A stretch of DNA of 64,000 nucleotides from JBEKHT01 sp050012135 (GCA_050012135.1 JBEKHT010000007.1:13520-77519); one strand, 5' to 3'; shown: positions 27,091-35,574, numbered from the stretch's first letter. Numbers and translations are program-made. Notes: a model not told the origin generated them from the sequence alone.

Positions 27091-28674
27091 CTATTGCCTG
27101 CGCGAGACCAGATAAATCCCGCCGTCATCAAATCGATTCGTTTGTCGAAAATCTGCCACACTCTGCAAATCACTGAGTGTGAACAGATACTCTCTATCTA
27201 TCTTGTCGAACCAGATGAGATAGGAATCATTTGACTCGGGCCATGACTCGCCGATCCGGGAGAGATCATTTACTTTGGGGCCAGAAAGCGGGGTCAGGCC
27301 GCTGGAGTTGTATGCAGTCTGGGCTGGACTCGTTTTGGCACTGAGGTTAACGAGAATATAGAGCACGTCAGGTGCATTACTGTAGATGGTGTGGGATGTT
27401 TGTACTGGTTCATGTTGCAGATACTGAACGATTGGGCTTTCTTTCCAGAGCCTGCCGCTATATCCCCATCCTTGGTTTAGACCGGCAATCACCTCTGCCT
27501 GAATCGAGCTCAATGGATAGAGCAACCATAGGCCGATCGCAACAGCAAAGAGAATACTCGCCAATCGGGGATAAAGCCTTTGGCCGAACGGCTTGAGTAG
27601 CTGGTCGGCAAGCATCAGCAAGAGCAGAGTCAGGGGCACATAGATAGGGGACATCAGCCTGCTCTCGAGGGGGCTGACTTCGGTAGTCGCCGAGGAGACC
27701 ACCATGAATGCCAGGTAGGTGATCAGAAAAAGAAGGACCGGAGCCACCTTGGCAATCCCCGCGGGTAGCGTTCTTATTCTTGCCCAGGTGCCTCTCGAAT
27801 GGAAACCTGCCAGAAAGCCAATTCCCGCTCCGACGAGGAAAAGGATGGAAGGATGCTTGAGGATCGCCCCGGGGAGATACCAGGACACCAGGGTGTCAAA
27901 TGCGAATTTCAGAATCCGGGACAGTCCAAACATGGCTGGAGCGCGCGGCCCAAGAAACGTGCCCGAAACGGCATAATTGCGGATCAGCCATATTCCAACG
28001 GGAAGAATAGAGATGGAGGCAAAGACGAATGCGTGAACGATTCTGGCTTTCCATCTTTCGCGGTCGAGCAGAAGGATCGCTAGCCCGCCGGTCAGGATCA
28101 AAGTCACCCCGGCATATCGAGTGATGCACGCCAAGGCTGCCGAAAGCGTAAAGATTGCAAACCAGGCTCTATCTTTGTTCTGGAGCCAAGATTCCAGGAA
28201 CAGGAGGAACAGGACCGCAAAGAGGACAAAGAGCGGCTCGGACCATGCCATCACGGAAACTCCGAACAAGGCTGGTGAAAGCAGAACGGCTGCTGCTCCG
28301 AGCAGCGCATAAACATAGCCCTGGGTCAAGTGTCTGGAGATTAGGGATCCAGACACGTAGACCAGGAGACCGAGAATGACGGCATTGACGACAGGCGCCG
28401 ATGAGAGAGGATCAACCCCAAATAGGCGGTCGATACATGCAAGAAGCAAAGAGTAGAAGGGAGCCTGCAAGACTAATGGATTTCCGTCAAGAGAGGTAGC
28501 TCCAAGACCGTGCGCTATGTTCCTCGCGGTCGCTATGTATGCCACGGAGTCGGTCGATAATCCTGCGCCGTAATGGCTTGTGGTCAGTAGGACAAGGACT
28601 GTCCCTGTGATGCCCAGTATGCCTAGGAGGACCTTGTTTACCACAGAGAGCCTGGTAGACTTCACGGATTTCAC
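27091..28674 (-). CDS. polytopic membrane glycosyltransferase-like protein
   Basis: The 527-residue protein has about 11 hydrophobic segments and a first-loop motif (GAGLSTDSVAYIATARNIAHGLG) of the kind seen in GT39/PMT-like and related integral membrane glycosyltransferases. ATRNIAHG-type and CITRYAGVTLILTGGLA segments are also typical. It probably handles lipid-linked sugars for envelope glycans or protein glycosylation. The composition is markedly less GC-rich than neighbours. GTG 28674 is chosen because GGGAGGAG sits 5 bases upstream; the frame is open 39 codons further without family-like sequence. Confidence 0.72.
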   Translation of the reverse strand: MKSVKSTRLSVVNKVLLGILGITGTVLVLLTTSHYGAGLSTDSVAYIATARNIAHGLGATSLDGNPLVLQAPFYSLLLACIDRLFGVDPLSSAPVVNAVILGLLVYVSGSLISRHLTQGYVYALLGAAAVLLSPALFGVSVMAWSEPLFVLFAVLFLLFLESWLQNKDRAWFAIFTLSAALACITRYAGVTLILTGGLAILLLDRERWKARIVHAFVFASISILPVGIWLIRNYAVSGTFLGPRAPAMFGLSRILKFAFDTLVSWYLPGAILKHPSILFLVGAGIGFLAGFHSRGTWARIRTLPAGIAKVAPVLLFLITYLAFMVVSSATTEVSPLESRLMSPIYVPLTLLLLMLADQLLKPFGQRLYPRLASILFAVAIGLWLLYPLSSIQAEVIAGLNQGWGYSGRLWKESPIVQYLQHEPVQTSHTIYSNAPDVLYILVNLSAKTSPAQTAYNSSGLTPLSGPKVNDLSRIGESWPESNDSYLIWFDKIDREYLFTLSDLQSVADFRQTNRFDDGGIYLVSRRQ

Positions 28675-28973
28675 CGCGTCTCCTCCCTCATTTGGAATGG
28701 GCCATAAGGTGACCTCCGCTTGTATTGCGTGCACCGATTCTGGCGGGCACCCCCGGGGAGGGGCGAGCGCGGCGCCGCCGAGATTGCACATGGGCCATTT
28801 GGGCCTTACCTAAGCAGCTGGTTTGGATGGCTCTGAAGCCTGCCCATTGAGAGAGGTCTAATTGCGTCTTCAAGAATCTTGCGGTAGTTAGTAATCGGCT
28901 TTTGCAGGGTGAAGACAAGGCCAATAAGGTTTAGCCCCGTCTGGATGAAGCGGCCACTCCCGACCCGGGAAGA

Positions 28974-28995
28974 ATAGGACTCTCTAGAGTCCTAT
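28974..28995. repeat. perfect 22-base palindrome
   Basis: ATAGGACTCT is followed by CT and then by its exact reverse complement AGAGTCCTAT. It overlaps the 3' end of the small minus-strand frame at 28984-29133. It could be a terminator stem, a protein-binding site or a scar of a small mobile element. Confidence 0.7.
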
Positions 28996-29133
28996 GATTT
29001 GAGATCGCTGGCGTTGTGACAGAGCCGCTTGTTCGCGGGCGGCCTTGATCTGGGCAGCGATGTGCTCACTTGCCTTGTCTTCGCATTCGGTTCGCCATCC
29101 TGCGCGCAAGTCTAATTGCCCCTTCTTCTTCAT
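28984..29133 (-). pseudogene. truncated XRE-like helix-turn-helix fragment (49 codons)
   Basis: This ATG frame encodes 49 residues. The last part (AAQIKAAREQAALSQRQRSQ) resembles the first two helices of an XRE-family HTH domain, which normally continues with about 35 more residues. Here it ends at a TAG lying in a perfect 22-base palindrome. AAGGA is found about 10 bases upstream of the ATG. The surrounding DNA is lower in GC than the rest of the window. It is best read as a decayed or truncated regulator of a mobile element; a genuine small protein is possible. Confidence 0.4.
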
Positions 29134-29164
29134 AGGCGGTCTGTCCTTGTAAGCCTGCCTTGAA

Positions 29165-29320
29165 TTATCTCACCCTCGCGACGGCTTTCAAAACCAAGTT
29201 CTCACAGGGGTTGAGGCTGTGCTTAGCCAGGTAGTCAAGCGGGTCATCCTGACCGTCTGGCGCAAGTTTCTCGGCAACGAAGGGAAGGTCAGCGCCGGCG
29301 ATAATGCAACGGGCCTTCAA
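29165..29320 (-). pseudogene. possible small gene remnant (51 codons, TTG start)
   Basis: A TTG-started frame gives a 51-residue, natural-looking sequence (CIIAGADLPFVAEKLAP, DYLAKHSLNPCENLVLKAV), unlike the arginine-rich shadow frames around it. It ends 31 bases before the XRE-like fragment on the same strand, so the two look like adjacent remnants. No good ribosome-binding site is seen. The upstream part of the open frame (to 29809) overlaps a real gene on the other strand and is not coding. Confidence 0.3.
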
Positions 29321-29577
29321 AATGCGGGGGTTCGTGCTCCGGGTGGGGGAACGGGGCCGATGGCCTGCTGTCGGGGGGCGCTGGATTCGCCCAGGAGGTT
29401 CCAGCGCTGGGTCGAAACCGTGAAGGGCTGCCGGCTGGCGGTCTTGCCGGCGGACGCGCCCATCCAACAAGCCTTGGAAGGGTATTTGGACACGCTCTGG
29501 GTGGCCTTGCAGGTTGGTTTGGACAAAGAGACCCGGACGTCCGATCGTATAATGGAAGGGCAGGGGAGGTAAACCGC

Positions 29578-30306
29578 ATGGATCTGAGCGGAAAGGCGGC
29601 GCTCGTGACCGGGGGAGGCATCCGCCTGGGGAAAGGAATTGCTCTCGCTCTGGCCGGACAACGCGTCCGCCTGGTCGTTCACTACAATCGATCTGAGGCA
29701 GGGGCCGAGGATACGGTCCAGCAGATCCGGGCCTTGGGGGTCGAAGCCGTGACCCTCCAGGCGGATCTGGCTCTCGCGGGGATGGCGCCCAATCTGATCC
29801 GTCGGGCAATCGACGCCCTGGGACCGCTCGATTTCCTGATCAACAGCGCAGCCATCTTCGACGCGGATTCTCCGGCAGGGATGACCGATGCCGCCTGGGA
29901 CGAGCAATTTGCGGTCAACCTGAAAGCGCCCTTTTTCCTGTCCCTGGCGTTTGCGGCGCAGGTGGGCCGAGAGCGCCGCGCACAGATCCTGAACGTGGCA
30001 GACGCTTCCGTAGGACGCCCAGCCGCGACCCACCTCATTTACCGCTTGACCAAGGCGGCCCTGGTCCATATGACCAAGGACCTGGCGATCGCACTGGCCC
30101 CCAACATTCAGGTGAATGCCGTCGCCCCCGGGGCAATCCTGCCTCCCGTCGGACAGGGTCAGGCTTACATGGATGAACTGGCCAAGAAGATCCCTGCCCT
30201 GCGGGTCGGTTCGCCAGAGGAGTTGGCCAAGGCCATGCTGTATCTCCTCCATTCCGACTTTGTGACCGGGGAAATCATCTATGTCTCCGGCGGGGCTCAC
30301 CTTTGA
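29578..30306 (+). CDS. pteridine/dihydrofolate reductase-like SDR (PTR1/FolM type)
   Basis: The 242-residue short-chain dehydrogenase has TGGGIRLG, the TGxxxRxG cofactor motif that marks pteridine reductases (PTR1, FolM) instead of the usual TGxxxGxG. The catalytic region reads LNVADASVGRPAATHLIYRLTKAAL: an Asp replaces the usual Ser, as in PTR1, and YxxxK is intact. NSAAIFD and the C-terminal GEIIYVSGG also fit. It directly precedes folB and folK-folE, so it probably reduces dihydropterin or dihydrofolate with NADPH in folate or tetrahydromonapterin metabolism, perhaps replacing a missing FolA. GGGGAGGT supports the ATG. Confidence 0.82.
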   Translation: MDLSGKAALVTGGGIRLGKGIALALAGQRVRLVVHYNRSEAGAEDTVQQIRALGVEAVTLQADLALAGMAPNLIRRAIDALGPLDFLINSAAIFDADSPAGMTDAAWDEQFAVNLKAPFFLSLAFAAQVGRERRAQILNVADASVGRPAATHLIYRLTKAALVHMTKDLAIALAPNIQVNAVAPGAILPPVGQGQAYMDELAKKIPALRVGSPEELAKAMLYLLHSDFVTGEIIYVSGGAHL

Positions 30307-30313
30307 GGCCGAG

Positions 30314-30682
30314 ATGACCATGCCGGACGAGATCCATATCCGCGACCTTCAACTGCGCGCGATTATCGGCCTGAGCGAGGAAGAGCGCCGGGATCGGCAA
30401 GAGGTGCTCATCAACTTGATCCTGTACACGGACACGCGCCGTGCCGCGAGCGCTGACAGCATCGATCAGGCGGTCAACTACCGGACCTTGACCAAGCGTG
30501 TTATCGCCCTGGTCGAAGGTTCGCACTTCTACTTGGTCGAGAAGCTGGCCTCAGAAATCGCGTCGGTTTGCCTGCAGTCCCCCGGGGTGGAGCGGGTGCG
30601 GGTGAGTGTGGAGAAGCCTGGCGCCTTGCGTTTTGCGCGCTCGGTGGGCGTGATCATTGAGCGGGCCCGCGAGGGAGTCTAA
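30314..30682 (+). CDS. folB: dihydroneopterin aldolase
   Basis: The 122-residue FolB converts dihydroneopterin to 6-hydroxymethyl-dihydropterin. The start DEIHIRDLQLRAIIGLSEEERRDRQ matches the conserved IxLxxLxxxxxxGxxxxERxxxQ pattern. The substrate-binding D-Q-A-V-N-Y region, FYLVEKLASEIA with catalytic Glu/Lys, and VRVSVEKPGALRFARSVGV are all present. The ATG at 30314 has GAGG at a good distance; it lies 7 bases after the reductase stop. The gene's TAA is immediately followed by the GTG of the folK-folE gene. Confidence 0.93.
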   Translation: MTMPDEIHIRDLQLRAIIGLSEEERRDRQEVLINLILYTDTRRAASADSIDQAVNYRTLTKRVIALVEGSHFYLVEKLASEIASVCLQSPGVERVRVSVEKPGALRFARSVGVIIERAREGV

Positions 30683-31879
30683 GTGACCTCGGCTCGACCT
30701 GCGAACCAGGTTTTTCTCTCCTTGGGCTCAAACATCGAGCCGGAGCTCCACCTGCGGCAGGCCCTCCAGGAGCTGGCAAGGCGCGGGAGGGTTGGGGCAG
30801 TCTCCTCGGTCTGGGAGTCTCCCGCTCTGGAACGCCCGGATCAGCCAGCCTACCTGAATGCGGTGGTCCGTTTTGAGACCGACTTAAGCGCCGCGGACTT
30901 GCACAAAAAGCTGATCCCGGAGGTAGAGGAGCGGCTCGGCCGAAGGCGCACGGCCGACAAATACGCGTCGCGGACAATTGACATCGACCTCCTGCTATTC
31001 AATGAGGAGATACTGGAAATCGAGGGCCACGCGATTCCCAGCCCGGAGATCCTCCAGCGGGCTTTTGTAGCCTTGCCACTGGCCGAGATTGCGCCCGCCA
31101 TGCTCCAGCCTGGCGAGCCGAGTACGTTCCAGGAGATCGCCCGTCGGTTCGATCCACGCGGCCTGAAGAGGCGCAGGGACATTCAATTGACGGCAGGCGC
31201 GCTGGGCCCCCAATCAGGTACCGAAAGGAGAGCGATGACGCCGTTAGAAATCGACCCCTCTGATTTCGATGTGTTCCGAGATGACCTCACGGACCGCCCG
31301 CGGCAGGAGTGCTTCGGTGACATTGAATGCGCGGTGCGGGATATCCTCACGGCGATTGGAGAGGATCCAAAGCGGGAAGGGCTCCAGCGAACGCCGGAGC
31401 GCATGGCCCGCATGTACGAGGAACTCACCGCGGGATATCGGGTGGATCCGGATCGTCTGGTCAACCAGGCCATCTTTGAGGTGCGATATGACGAAATGGT
31501 GGTAGTGCGCGATATTGACTTCTACAGCCTGTGCGAGCATCACCTGCTGCCTTTCCTGGGCAAGGCTCACGTCGCCTACATTCCGGATGGCAAGGTGATC
31601 GGCTTGAGCAAGATTCCGCGCATCGTCGAAATGTTCGCTCGGCGCCTGCAATTGCAGGAGCGGATGACCCAGCAAATTGCGGATTTCATTAACCAAGCGC
31701 TTCACCCCTGCGGGGTCGCGGTCGTCGTCCAGGGGCTGCATATGTGCTCGGCCATGCGGGGGGTGAGGAAGGCCAATGCCCGCATGGTCACCAGCGCCAT
31801 GCTGGGGAGTTTCAAGGAGAATCAGGCTACCCGCAGCGAATTCTTCGACCACATCGGCCGCGCGCGCGTGGAGGAGTAG
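30683..31879 (+). CDS. folK-folE: HPPK-GTP cyclohydrolase I fusion (FolK-FolE)
   Basis: One 398-residue frame holds two folate enzymes. Residues 1-160 are HPPK (LSLGSNIEPELHLRQAL, signature SRTIDIDLLLF), which pyrophosphorylates hydroxymethyl-dihydropterin. Residues 185-398 are GTP cyclohydrolase I (EGLQRTPERMARMYEEL, CEHHLLPFLGKAHVAYIP, LHMCSAMRGVRK, with the zinc Cys/His ligands), the first enzyme of the pathway. No stop separates them. However, AAAGGAGAG at 31224-31232 precedes an in-frame ATG at 31235, exactly where a free FolE (214 residues) would start. So a stand-alone FolE may also be made. GTG 30683 abuts the folB stop with GAGGGAG upstream. Confidence 0.92.
   Translation: MTSARPANQVFLSLGSNIEPELHLRQALQELARRGRVGAVSSVWESPALERPDQPAYLNAVVRFETDLSAADLHKKLIPEVEERLGRRRTADKYASRTIDIDLLLFNEEILEIEGHAIPSPEILQRAFVALPLAEIAPAMLQPGEPSTFQEIARRFDPRGLKRRRDIQLTAGALGPQSGTERRAMTPLEIDPSDFDVFRDDLTDRPRQECFGDIECAVRDILTAIGEDPKREGLQRTPERMARMYEELTAGYRVDPDRLVNQAIFEVRYDEMVVVRDIDFYSLCEHHLLPFLGKAHVAYIPDGKVIGLSKIPRIVEMFARRLQLQERMTQQIADFINQALHPCGVAVVVQGLHMCSAMRGVRKANARMVTSAMLGSFKENQATRSEFFDHIGRARVEE
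31224..31237 (+). promoter_or_regulatory. internal ribosome-binding site and start for FolE
   Basis: AAAGGAGAG followed by CG and an ATG, in frame within the folK-folE reading frame at the domain junction. Its quality equals that of real starts in the window, which suggests internal initiation. Confidence 0.65.
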
Positions 31880-32180
31880 GCCAAGGGTCGGCTCAATCCC
31901 GCCGAGCGAAGGCGAGGGCGGCGCGATGGGTTGATCCGCCTCCCTTTTGCCAGCGGCCTCGCGGCCTTGCACCGGACAGCGTTCTGAAGGGAGTCCGATC
32001 CCTCCGCGCCCCTCTTGGCTGAAATCCTGTCGGCGGCCTGGGCCCCCCTTTTCTGACCGCGGGTGTCGCCCGGGGCGATCTCAAAATTGAGGTTGGCCTA
32101 CGTGCCTCAGAGGGAGACGGGGTGGGCGACGAAAAGCCGGGAGCGGCCCGGAATGGCGTCGCGGCCTTCCGGCCTTGGGC
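31880..32180. other. convergent intergenic region
   Basis: Between the folate operon and the 3' end of the minus-strand Cys-tail operon. No gene and no clear terminator with a T-run are visible. Confidence 0.4.
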
Positions 32181-32936
32181 TTAGAGGACTTGCCCCAAGC
32201 CGTAGAAGGTCGGAACAAAGAGGACTCGCTCGCCTTTGAGCCACGCGCTCCTGTCCTTCTCCCGAAGTTGATCCAGCCGGGCGGCCCCGACCGAACCCTC
32301 CAGATCGGCCTGGAGCACGTCCCACTCTTGGGCCCACTCCTCAGCTGAGGGCGGCCGCGTCCACTCCCCGCCGATGACACCTGTCTGAATGCCTTGCAGT
32401 CCCGCGCCAACCAGAAGCGATCCCAGTCGACGCCCCATTTCGGGGAGGGCGCCTTGCCGGCGGAGGGAGGCCCGTTGCCATTCGCCCAGCAGGGCGAGCT
32501 GGGGGGGATGGTCGATGCGCCCGCCGTAGTCGGGCTCCGCCAACACGAGTACCCAGCCCCCTTTGCGGGTCACCCGCCTCATCTCCCTCAGCACCTGGGA
32601 CGGGTCCTGGACCCACAGCAGCAAATAGTGGCACAAGCAGACCCCAAAGCTTGAGTCCGGAAACGGGAGGAAGTGTCCGTCACCGCACGAGTAGCAGCAG
32701 TCGGAGCCCAGGGCCTTGGCGAAGCGGAGGCGCGTCAAGTCAAGGTCCAGCCCGTAGACGGAAGCGCGCCGCATTCGCTGGAGCTCTCCGGTCAGTACGC
32801 CCGTCCCGCAGCCAACCTCCAGCACCTCTCGGGCGCTTGCGATGTTGACGCTCTGGTAGAGATGCGAGCGCAGCGAACGGGTCCACGCCGCTTGCTGCTG
32901 GAAGCGCTTGTGCCACGCTTCAGCACTGAGTGGCAT
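32181..32936 (-). CDS. class I SAM-dependent methyltransferase
   Basis: The 251-residue methyltransferase has motif I VLEVGCGTGVLTGEL (about residues 38-52), an acidic motif II (VYGLDLDLTRL), and a LPFPDSSFGVCLCHYLLLWVQDP segment typical of the UbiE/Methyltransf_11 type. EMRRVTRKGGWVLVLAEPDYG is the post-IV region. It is the last gene of the five-gene minus-strand operon, 12 bases after the Fe-S-less radical SAM paralogue. That position suggests it acts on the same protein substrate or on a small molecule joined to it, but the substrate is unknown. The start is ATG 32936 with GAGGGG upstream. Confidence 0.85.
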   Translation of the reverse strand: MPLSAEAWHKRFQQQAAWTRSLRSHLYQSVNIASAREVLEVGCGTGVLTGELQRMRRASVYGLDLDLTRLRFAKALGSDCCYSCGDGHFLPFPDSSFGVCLCHYLLLWVQDPSQVLREMRRVTRKGGWVLVLAEPDYGGRIDHPPQLALLGEWQRASLRRQGALPEMGRRLGSLLVGAGLQGIQTGVIGGEWTRPPSAEEWAQEWDVLQADLEGSVGAARLDQLREKDRSAWLKGERVLFVPTFYGLGQVL

Positions 32937-32948
32937 AGCCGAGGCCCC

Positions 32949-34109
32949 TCAGACGGTGAACTCCTTGGCCTTCTGCCAGATAGTTGCCCAGGGTTGCAGG
33001 AGGAGGTTACCCAGGACGTGATGGATCCCCTGGCCGGGAAGCACCTCTCCGTCGGGTTCAACGTAAAGCCAAGCTCGACCCGTCCCGGATTCGGAGGTTT
33101 CCGTCTCCAAGGCGACCGGGTTGAATCGGCCGTAGGGGACAGGCACATCCCAGACCAGCTTCAGTCCCAGGTGGGCGGACAGGTCGCGCGCCACTTGGAG
33201 TGGGCGGGCCAGAGAGGAGTCGTCCGTGCTGAGCGAGACGGCATGAATGTCCATCCGCGAAAGCCGATGAAGGACATCCGCCACCTGGCCGGCAGTCTCG
33301 GAGAACAGGCTCAGATGCACTGCGGTGAACAGGTTCGAGTTGAGGGCGGCCTCCAGCGCCTTCCAGGAGGCCGGGAGTTCAGGCTGCAGAAGCAGAGTCA
33401 GGTGATCCAGCCCAGACTGGAGAACCTTCGCCAGGAAGGGTGGGTCGTTGAGGCGCAGGCCGTCGCTGATCAGCCCGGTGACCTGGCCCAGGCGCTGAGA
33501 GTATCCGATCAGATCGGGAAGATCCACCCGCAAGGTGGGTTCGCCGCCCGTGAACACAATGTGGGGGACGCCCGCCCCCCAAGCCTTCTTGAGAATTGAC
33601 TCCCATTCGCCCGTGGAGAGCTCTCCCTGGACTTGATCGACGGGAGCGTCGCTTTGGTCCGTCCCGGGGGGGACTTGGTAGGTCAGAGCGCAATCCAGGC
33701 GGTAGGGTGCCGAGAGTTGGGTGCTATAGGGAGGGCGCCGGTCGAAATCCAGAAAGGTCTCCGGGTCGATCTCTGGGCTGTGGATGAGGGTCTGGACGCG
33801 TTCGACAAAATCCTGGTAGTGTTTGTCCGCTTCTTTCTTCCCAATGCGATAGCGCGAGGAGATTGCGCCGGCCACCTGGGATTGCGGCGTCAGGCGGACC
33901 AGATGGTAGGCGTACTCGGTCGCCGTCCGGTTAAGATGGAGCACGGTGGCGGCATTGACGATGAGAACTCCGTTCCCGTCCGGCTCGACGCGGAGATGCA
34001 GGCGATATTGACGCGGAGCATCCGGCGGGGTCTGAAAGGAGTAAATGCCTGAGGGGATCGGCTCAATGCGCGCAAAAAGAGAGCGGACGAAATCAAGGGG
34101 TGTGGTCAT
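32949..34109 (-). CDS. radical SAM-like pseudoenzyme lacking all Fe-S cysteines, with PqqD-like domain
   Basis: The 386-residue product aligns along its length with the upstream radical SAM/SPASM enzyme: both share YRxDxALTY, HxVFTGGEPTLRxDLPDLI and the LGQxTGL region. Where the enzyme has CNNDCAHC this protein has VPPGTDQS. Where the SPASM motif has VEPDGSVLPCQ this one has VEPDGEVLPGQ. Only one cysteine (Cys140) remains. The N-terminal part (RLHLRVEPDGNGVLIVNAATVLHLN, about 35-110) is PqqD-like, a fold that binds peptide leaders in RiPP systems. The GGEPTL SAM-binding motif is kept. It likely acts as a non-catalytic partner or substrate-binding subunit. ATG 34109 overlaps the enzyme gene's end by 17 bases, with AGGAG 7 bases upstream. 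Confidence 0.8.
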   Translation of the reverse strand: MTTPLDFVRSLFARIEPIPSGIYSFQTPPDAPRQYRLHLRVEPDGNGVLIVNAATVLHLNRTATEYAYHLVRLTPQSQVAGAISSRYRIGKKEADKHYQDFVERVQTLIHSPEIDPETFLDFDRRPPYSTQLSAPYRLDCALTYQVPPGTDQSDAPVDQVQGELSTGEWESILKKAWGAGVPHIVFTGGEPTLRVDLPDLIGYSQRLGQVTGLISDGLRLNDPPFLAKVLQSGLDHLTLLLQPELPASWKALEAALNSNLFTAVHLSLFSETAGQVADVLHRLSRMDIHAVSLSTDDSSLARPLQVARDLSAHLGLKLVWDVPVPYGRFNPVALETETSESGTGRAWLYVEPDGEVLPGQGIHHVLGNLLLQPWATIWQKAKEFTV

Positions 34110-35541
34110 AGGATGCTCCTGAGAGCCGGAGGGGGGAATCCGGCGGCACGGCGCCGAGGGGCGAGGGGATCGCCCGGGAGAGGGGGCGGCGGGGAGGCAA
34201 TTGTTGGCCGGCCTCCCGGGCCAGGGGACAGCCGCCGCCGCATTCCGCATTCAGGGCACACGCCCGACAAGGCTCGGGAAGGTCCTGGCGCTCGCGCAGA
34301 CGCCGCGCCAGATCATGGTTCCAGATCAACGGCCAGTCCTCCGTGAGGAGATTGCCCAGGGATTGGTAGTAAGACTGGCAGGGCAGCACGGAGCCATCCG
34401 GCTCGACACACATGCTGTAGAGGGCGGCGGTGCACCCCTTGACCCCCAGCTCGAGCTGCATCGGGTCGAAATGGCAGTACTGGGTCGGGGTGTACCAGAT
34501 CAGCCGCTGGCCGGAGCCGCCCGTCCGCTGGCGCGCCAGGTCAAGCAAGGGCGGCAGCTCGCCTTCGGGCAGTCCCGTACCCACCTGCGCCCCGCGCCCC
34601 GAGTAGATGAGCGCGTTCAGACCCACCGTCGCCACCCCTAGCCCAGCCAGGTAGTCCAACGTTTCGCCCAGCCAGGGGCTGTTCTCCCGCATCAGGGTTG
34701 TGTTGGTCATCACGTACAACGGCGTGGTCAGGGCCTGTTGCAGGCCCTCGTGGGTCTGCTCCCAGGCCCCCGGGACTCCAACCAGCCGGTCGTGGATCTT
34801 CGGGTTGTGGGACTCGACCGTGATCTGTATGTGATTGAGCCCCGCCTCGACTAGCTGGGCCACGAAGCGAGGGTCGCGCAGGCGGCGACCGTTCGTGTTG
34901 AGGCCGGTGATCTGCCCCAGGCTCTCCGCGTAAGCGATCAGGTCCGGAAGATCACTTCTCAGGGTCGGCTCGCCGCCCGTGAATACCACGTGGGGGATGC
35001 CGATCTCCCACAGGCGATCCAGGATTTGCTTCCAGGTCTGCATGTCCTTCTCGGGGAAGTCGCGCGGGCGGGCGTTGTAGCAATGGGCACAATCATTGTT
35101 GCAGCGATAGGTAAGGGCCAGATCCATTCGATAGGGGGCGGAGGGCCGGGAGGTAAATGGAGGGCGCACCTCCAGCTGCAGCTCGCAAATCGGGCAGGCT
35201 CCCTCGGGGCGAACCAGTTCGGCCAGTTGGTGTTGCAAAGCCGCATAGTCTGCCCGGGCGCGGGATGACGAGACCCGATACTGATCGGCTACGGTCGCAA
35301 TCGCCTGGGCCTCCGCAACATCCTCGAGGATCATGCGCGCCATGAACGTCGCCGTCGGGTTCAGGTAAAAAAGGCGGCTGGCATTGACGAGCAAGGTTCC
35401 CGAGCCGTCCTGCTCCACGCGCAAGTGGATGCGACTCCGCTCGCCTTGGGCGCGATAGTCGTAGTGGCGGATCCGACCATGGGCCGGGATCGGCCTGGCT
35501 TTGTCTCGAGTGGCAGGCTGTCGCTCGAAGGGCAGGCGCAC
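34093..35541 (-). CDS. radical SAM/SPASM enzyme with PqqD-like N-terminal domain
   Basis: The 482-residue protein has three parts. Residues about 38-112 are a PqqD-like domain (RIHLRVEQDGSGTLLVNASR, FYLNPTATFMARMI). The radical SAM core has CNNDCAHC (Cys147, Cys151, Cys154) and TGGEPTL. A SPASM domain holds Cys370, Cys378, Cys388, Cys425, Cys428, Cys434 and Cys438 for auxiliary clusters. Two extra cysteines, Cys116 and Cys119, sit in the linker. This domain set is typical of peptide or protein maturases that make carbon-sulfur or carbon-carbon bonds. It directly follows the gene for a membrane protein ending in repeated Cys-Ala, its likely substrate. GTG 35541 with GGAGGAG 5 bases upstream is the start. 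Confidence 0.88.
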   Translation of the reverse strand: MRLPFERQPATRDKARPIPAHGRIRHYDYRAQGERSRIHLRVEQDGSGTLLVNASRLFYLNPTATFMARMILEDVAEAQAIATVADQYRVSSSRARADYAALQHQLAELVRPEGACPICELQLEVRPPFTSRPSAPYRMDLALTYRCNNDCAHCYNARPRDFPEKDMQTWKQILDRLWEIGIPHVVFTGGEPTLRSDLPDLIAYAESLGQITGLNTNGRRLRDPRFVAQLVEAGLNHIQITVESHNPKIHDRLVGVPGAWEQTHEGLQQALTTPLYVMTNTTLMRENSPWLGETLDYLAGLGVATVGLNALIYSGRGAQVGTGLPEGELPPLLDLARQRTGGSGQRLIWYTPTQYCHFDPMQLELGVKGCTAALYSMCVEPDGSVLPCQSYYQSLGNLLTEDWPLIWNHDLARRLRERQDLPEPCRACALNAECGGGCPLAREAGQQLPPRRPLSRAIPSPLGAVPPDSPLRLSGASYDHTP

Positions 35542-35574
35542 GCGGGCTCCTCCGGTTCAATCCGCCAGCCGGTG

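Larger units (their letters stand above)
28675..29577. other. low-GC intergenic patch
   Basis: About 900 bases between the glycosyltransferase and the folate operon. It holds the two small remnants and the palindrome listed above. TATAAT at 29548-29553 may be a -10 box for the folate operon, giving a very short leader with GGGGAGGT before the ATG; no good -35 is visible. Confidence 0.45.

Noticed and set aside
32673..33599. Plus-strand frame of 308 codons
   Set aside because: It is antisense to the methyltransferase and the radical SAM-like gene, both supported by motifs and operon spacing.
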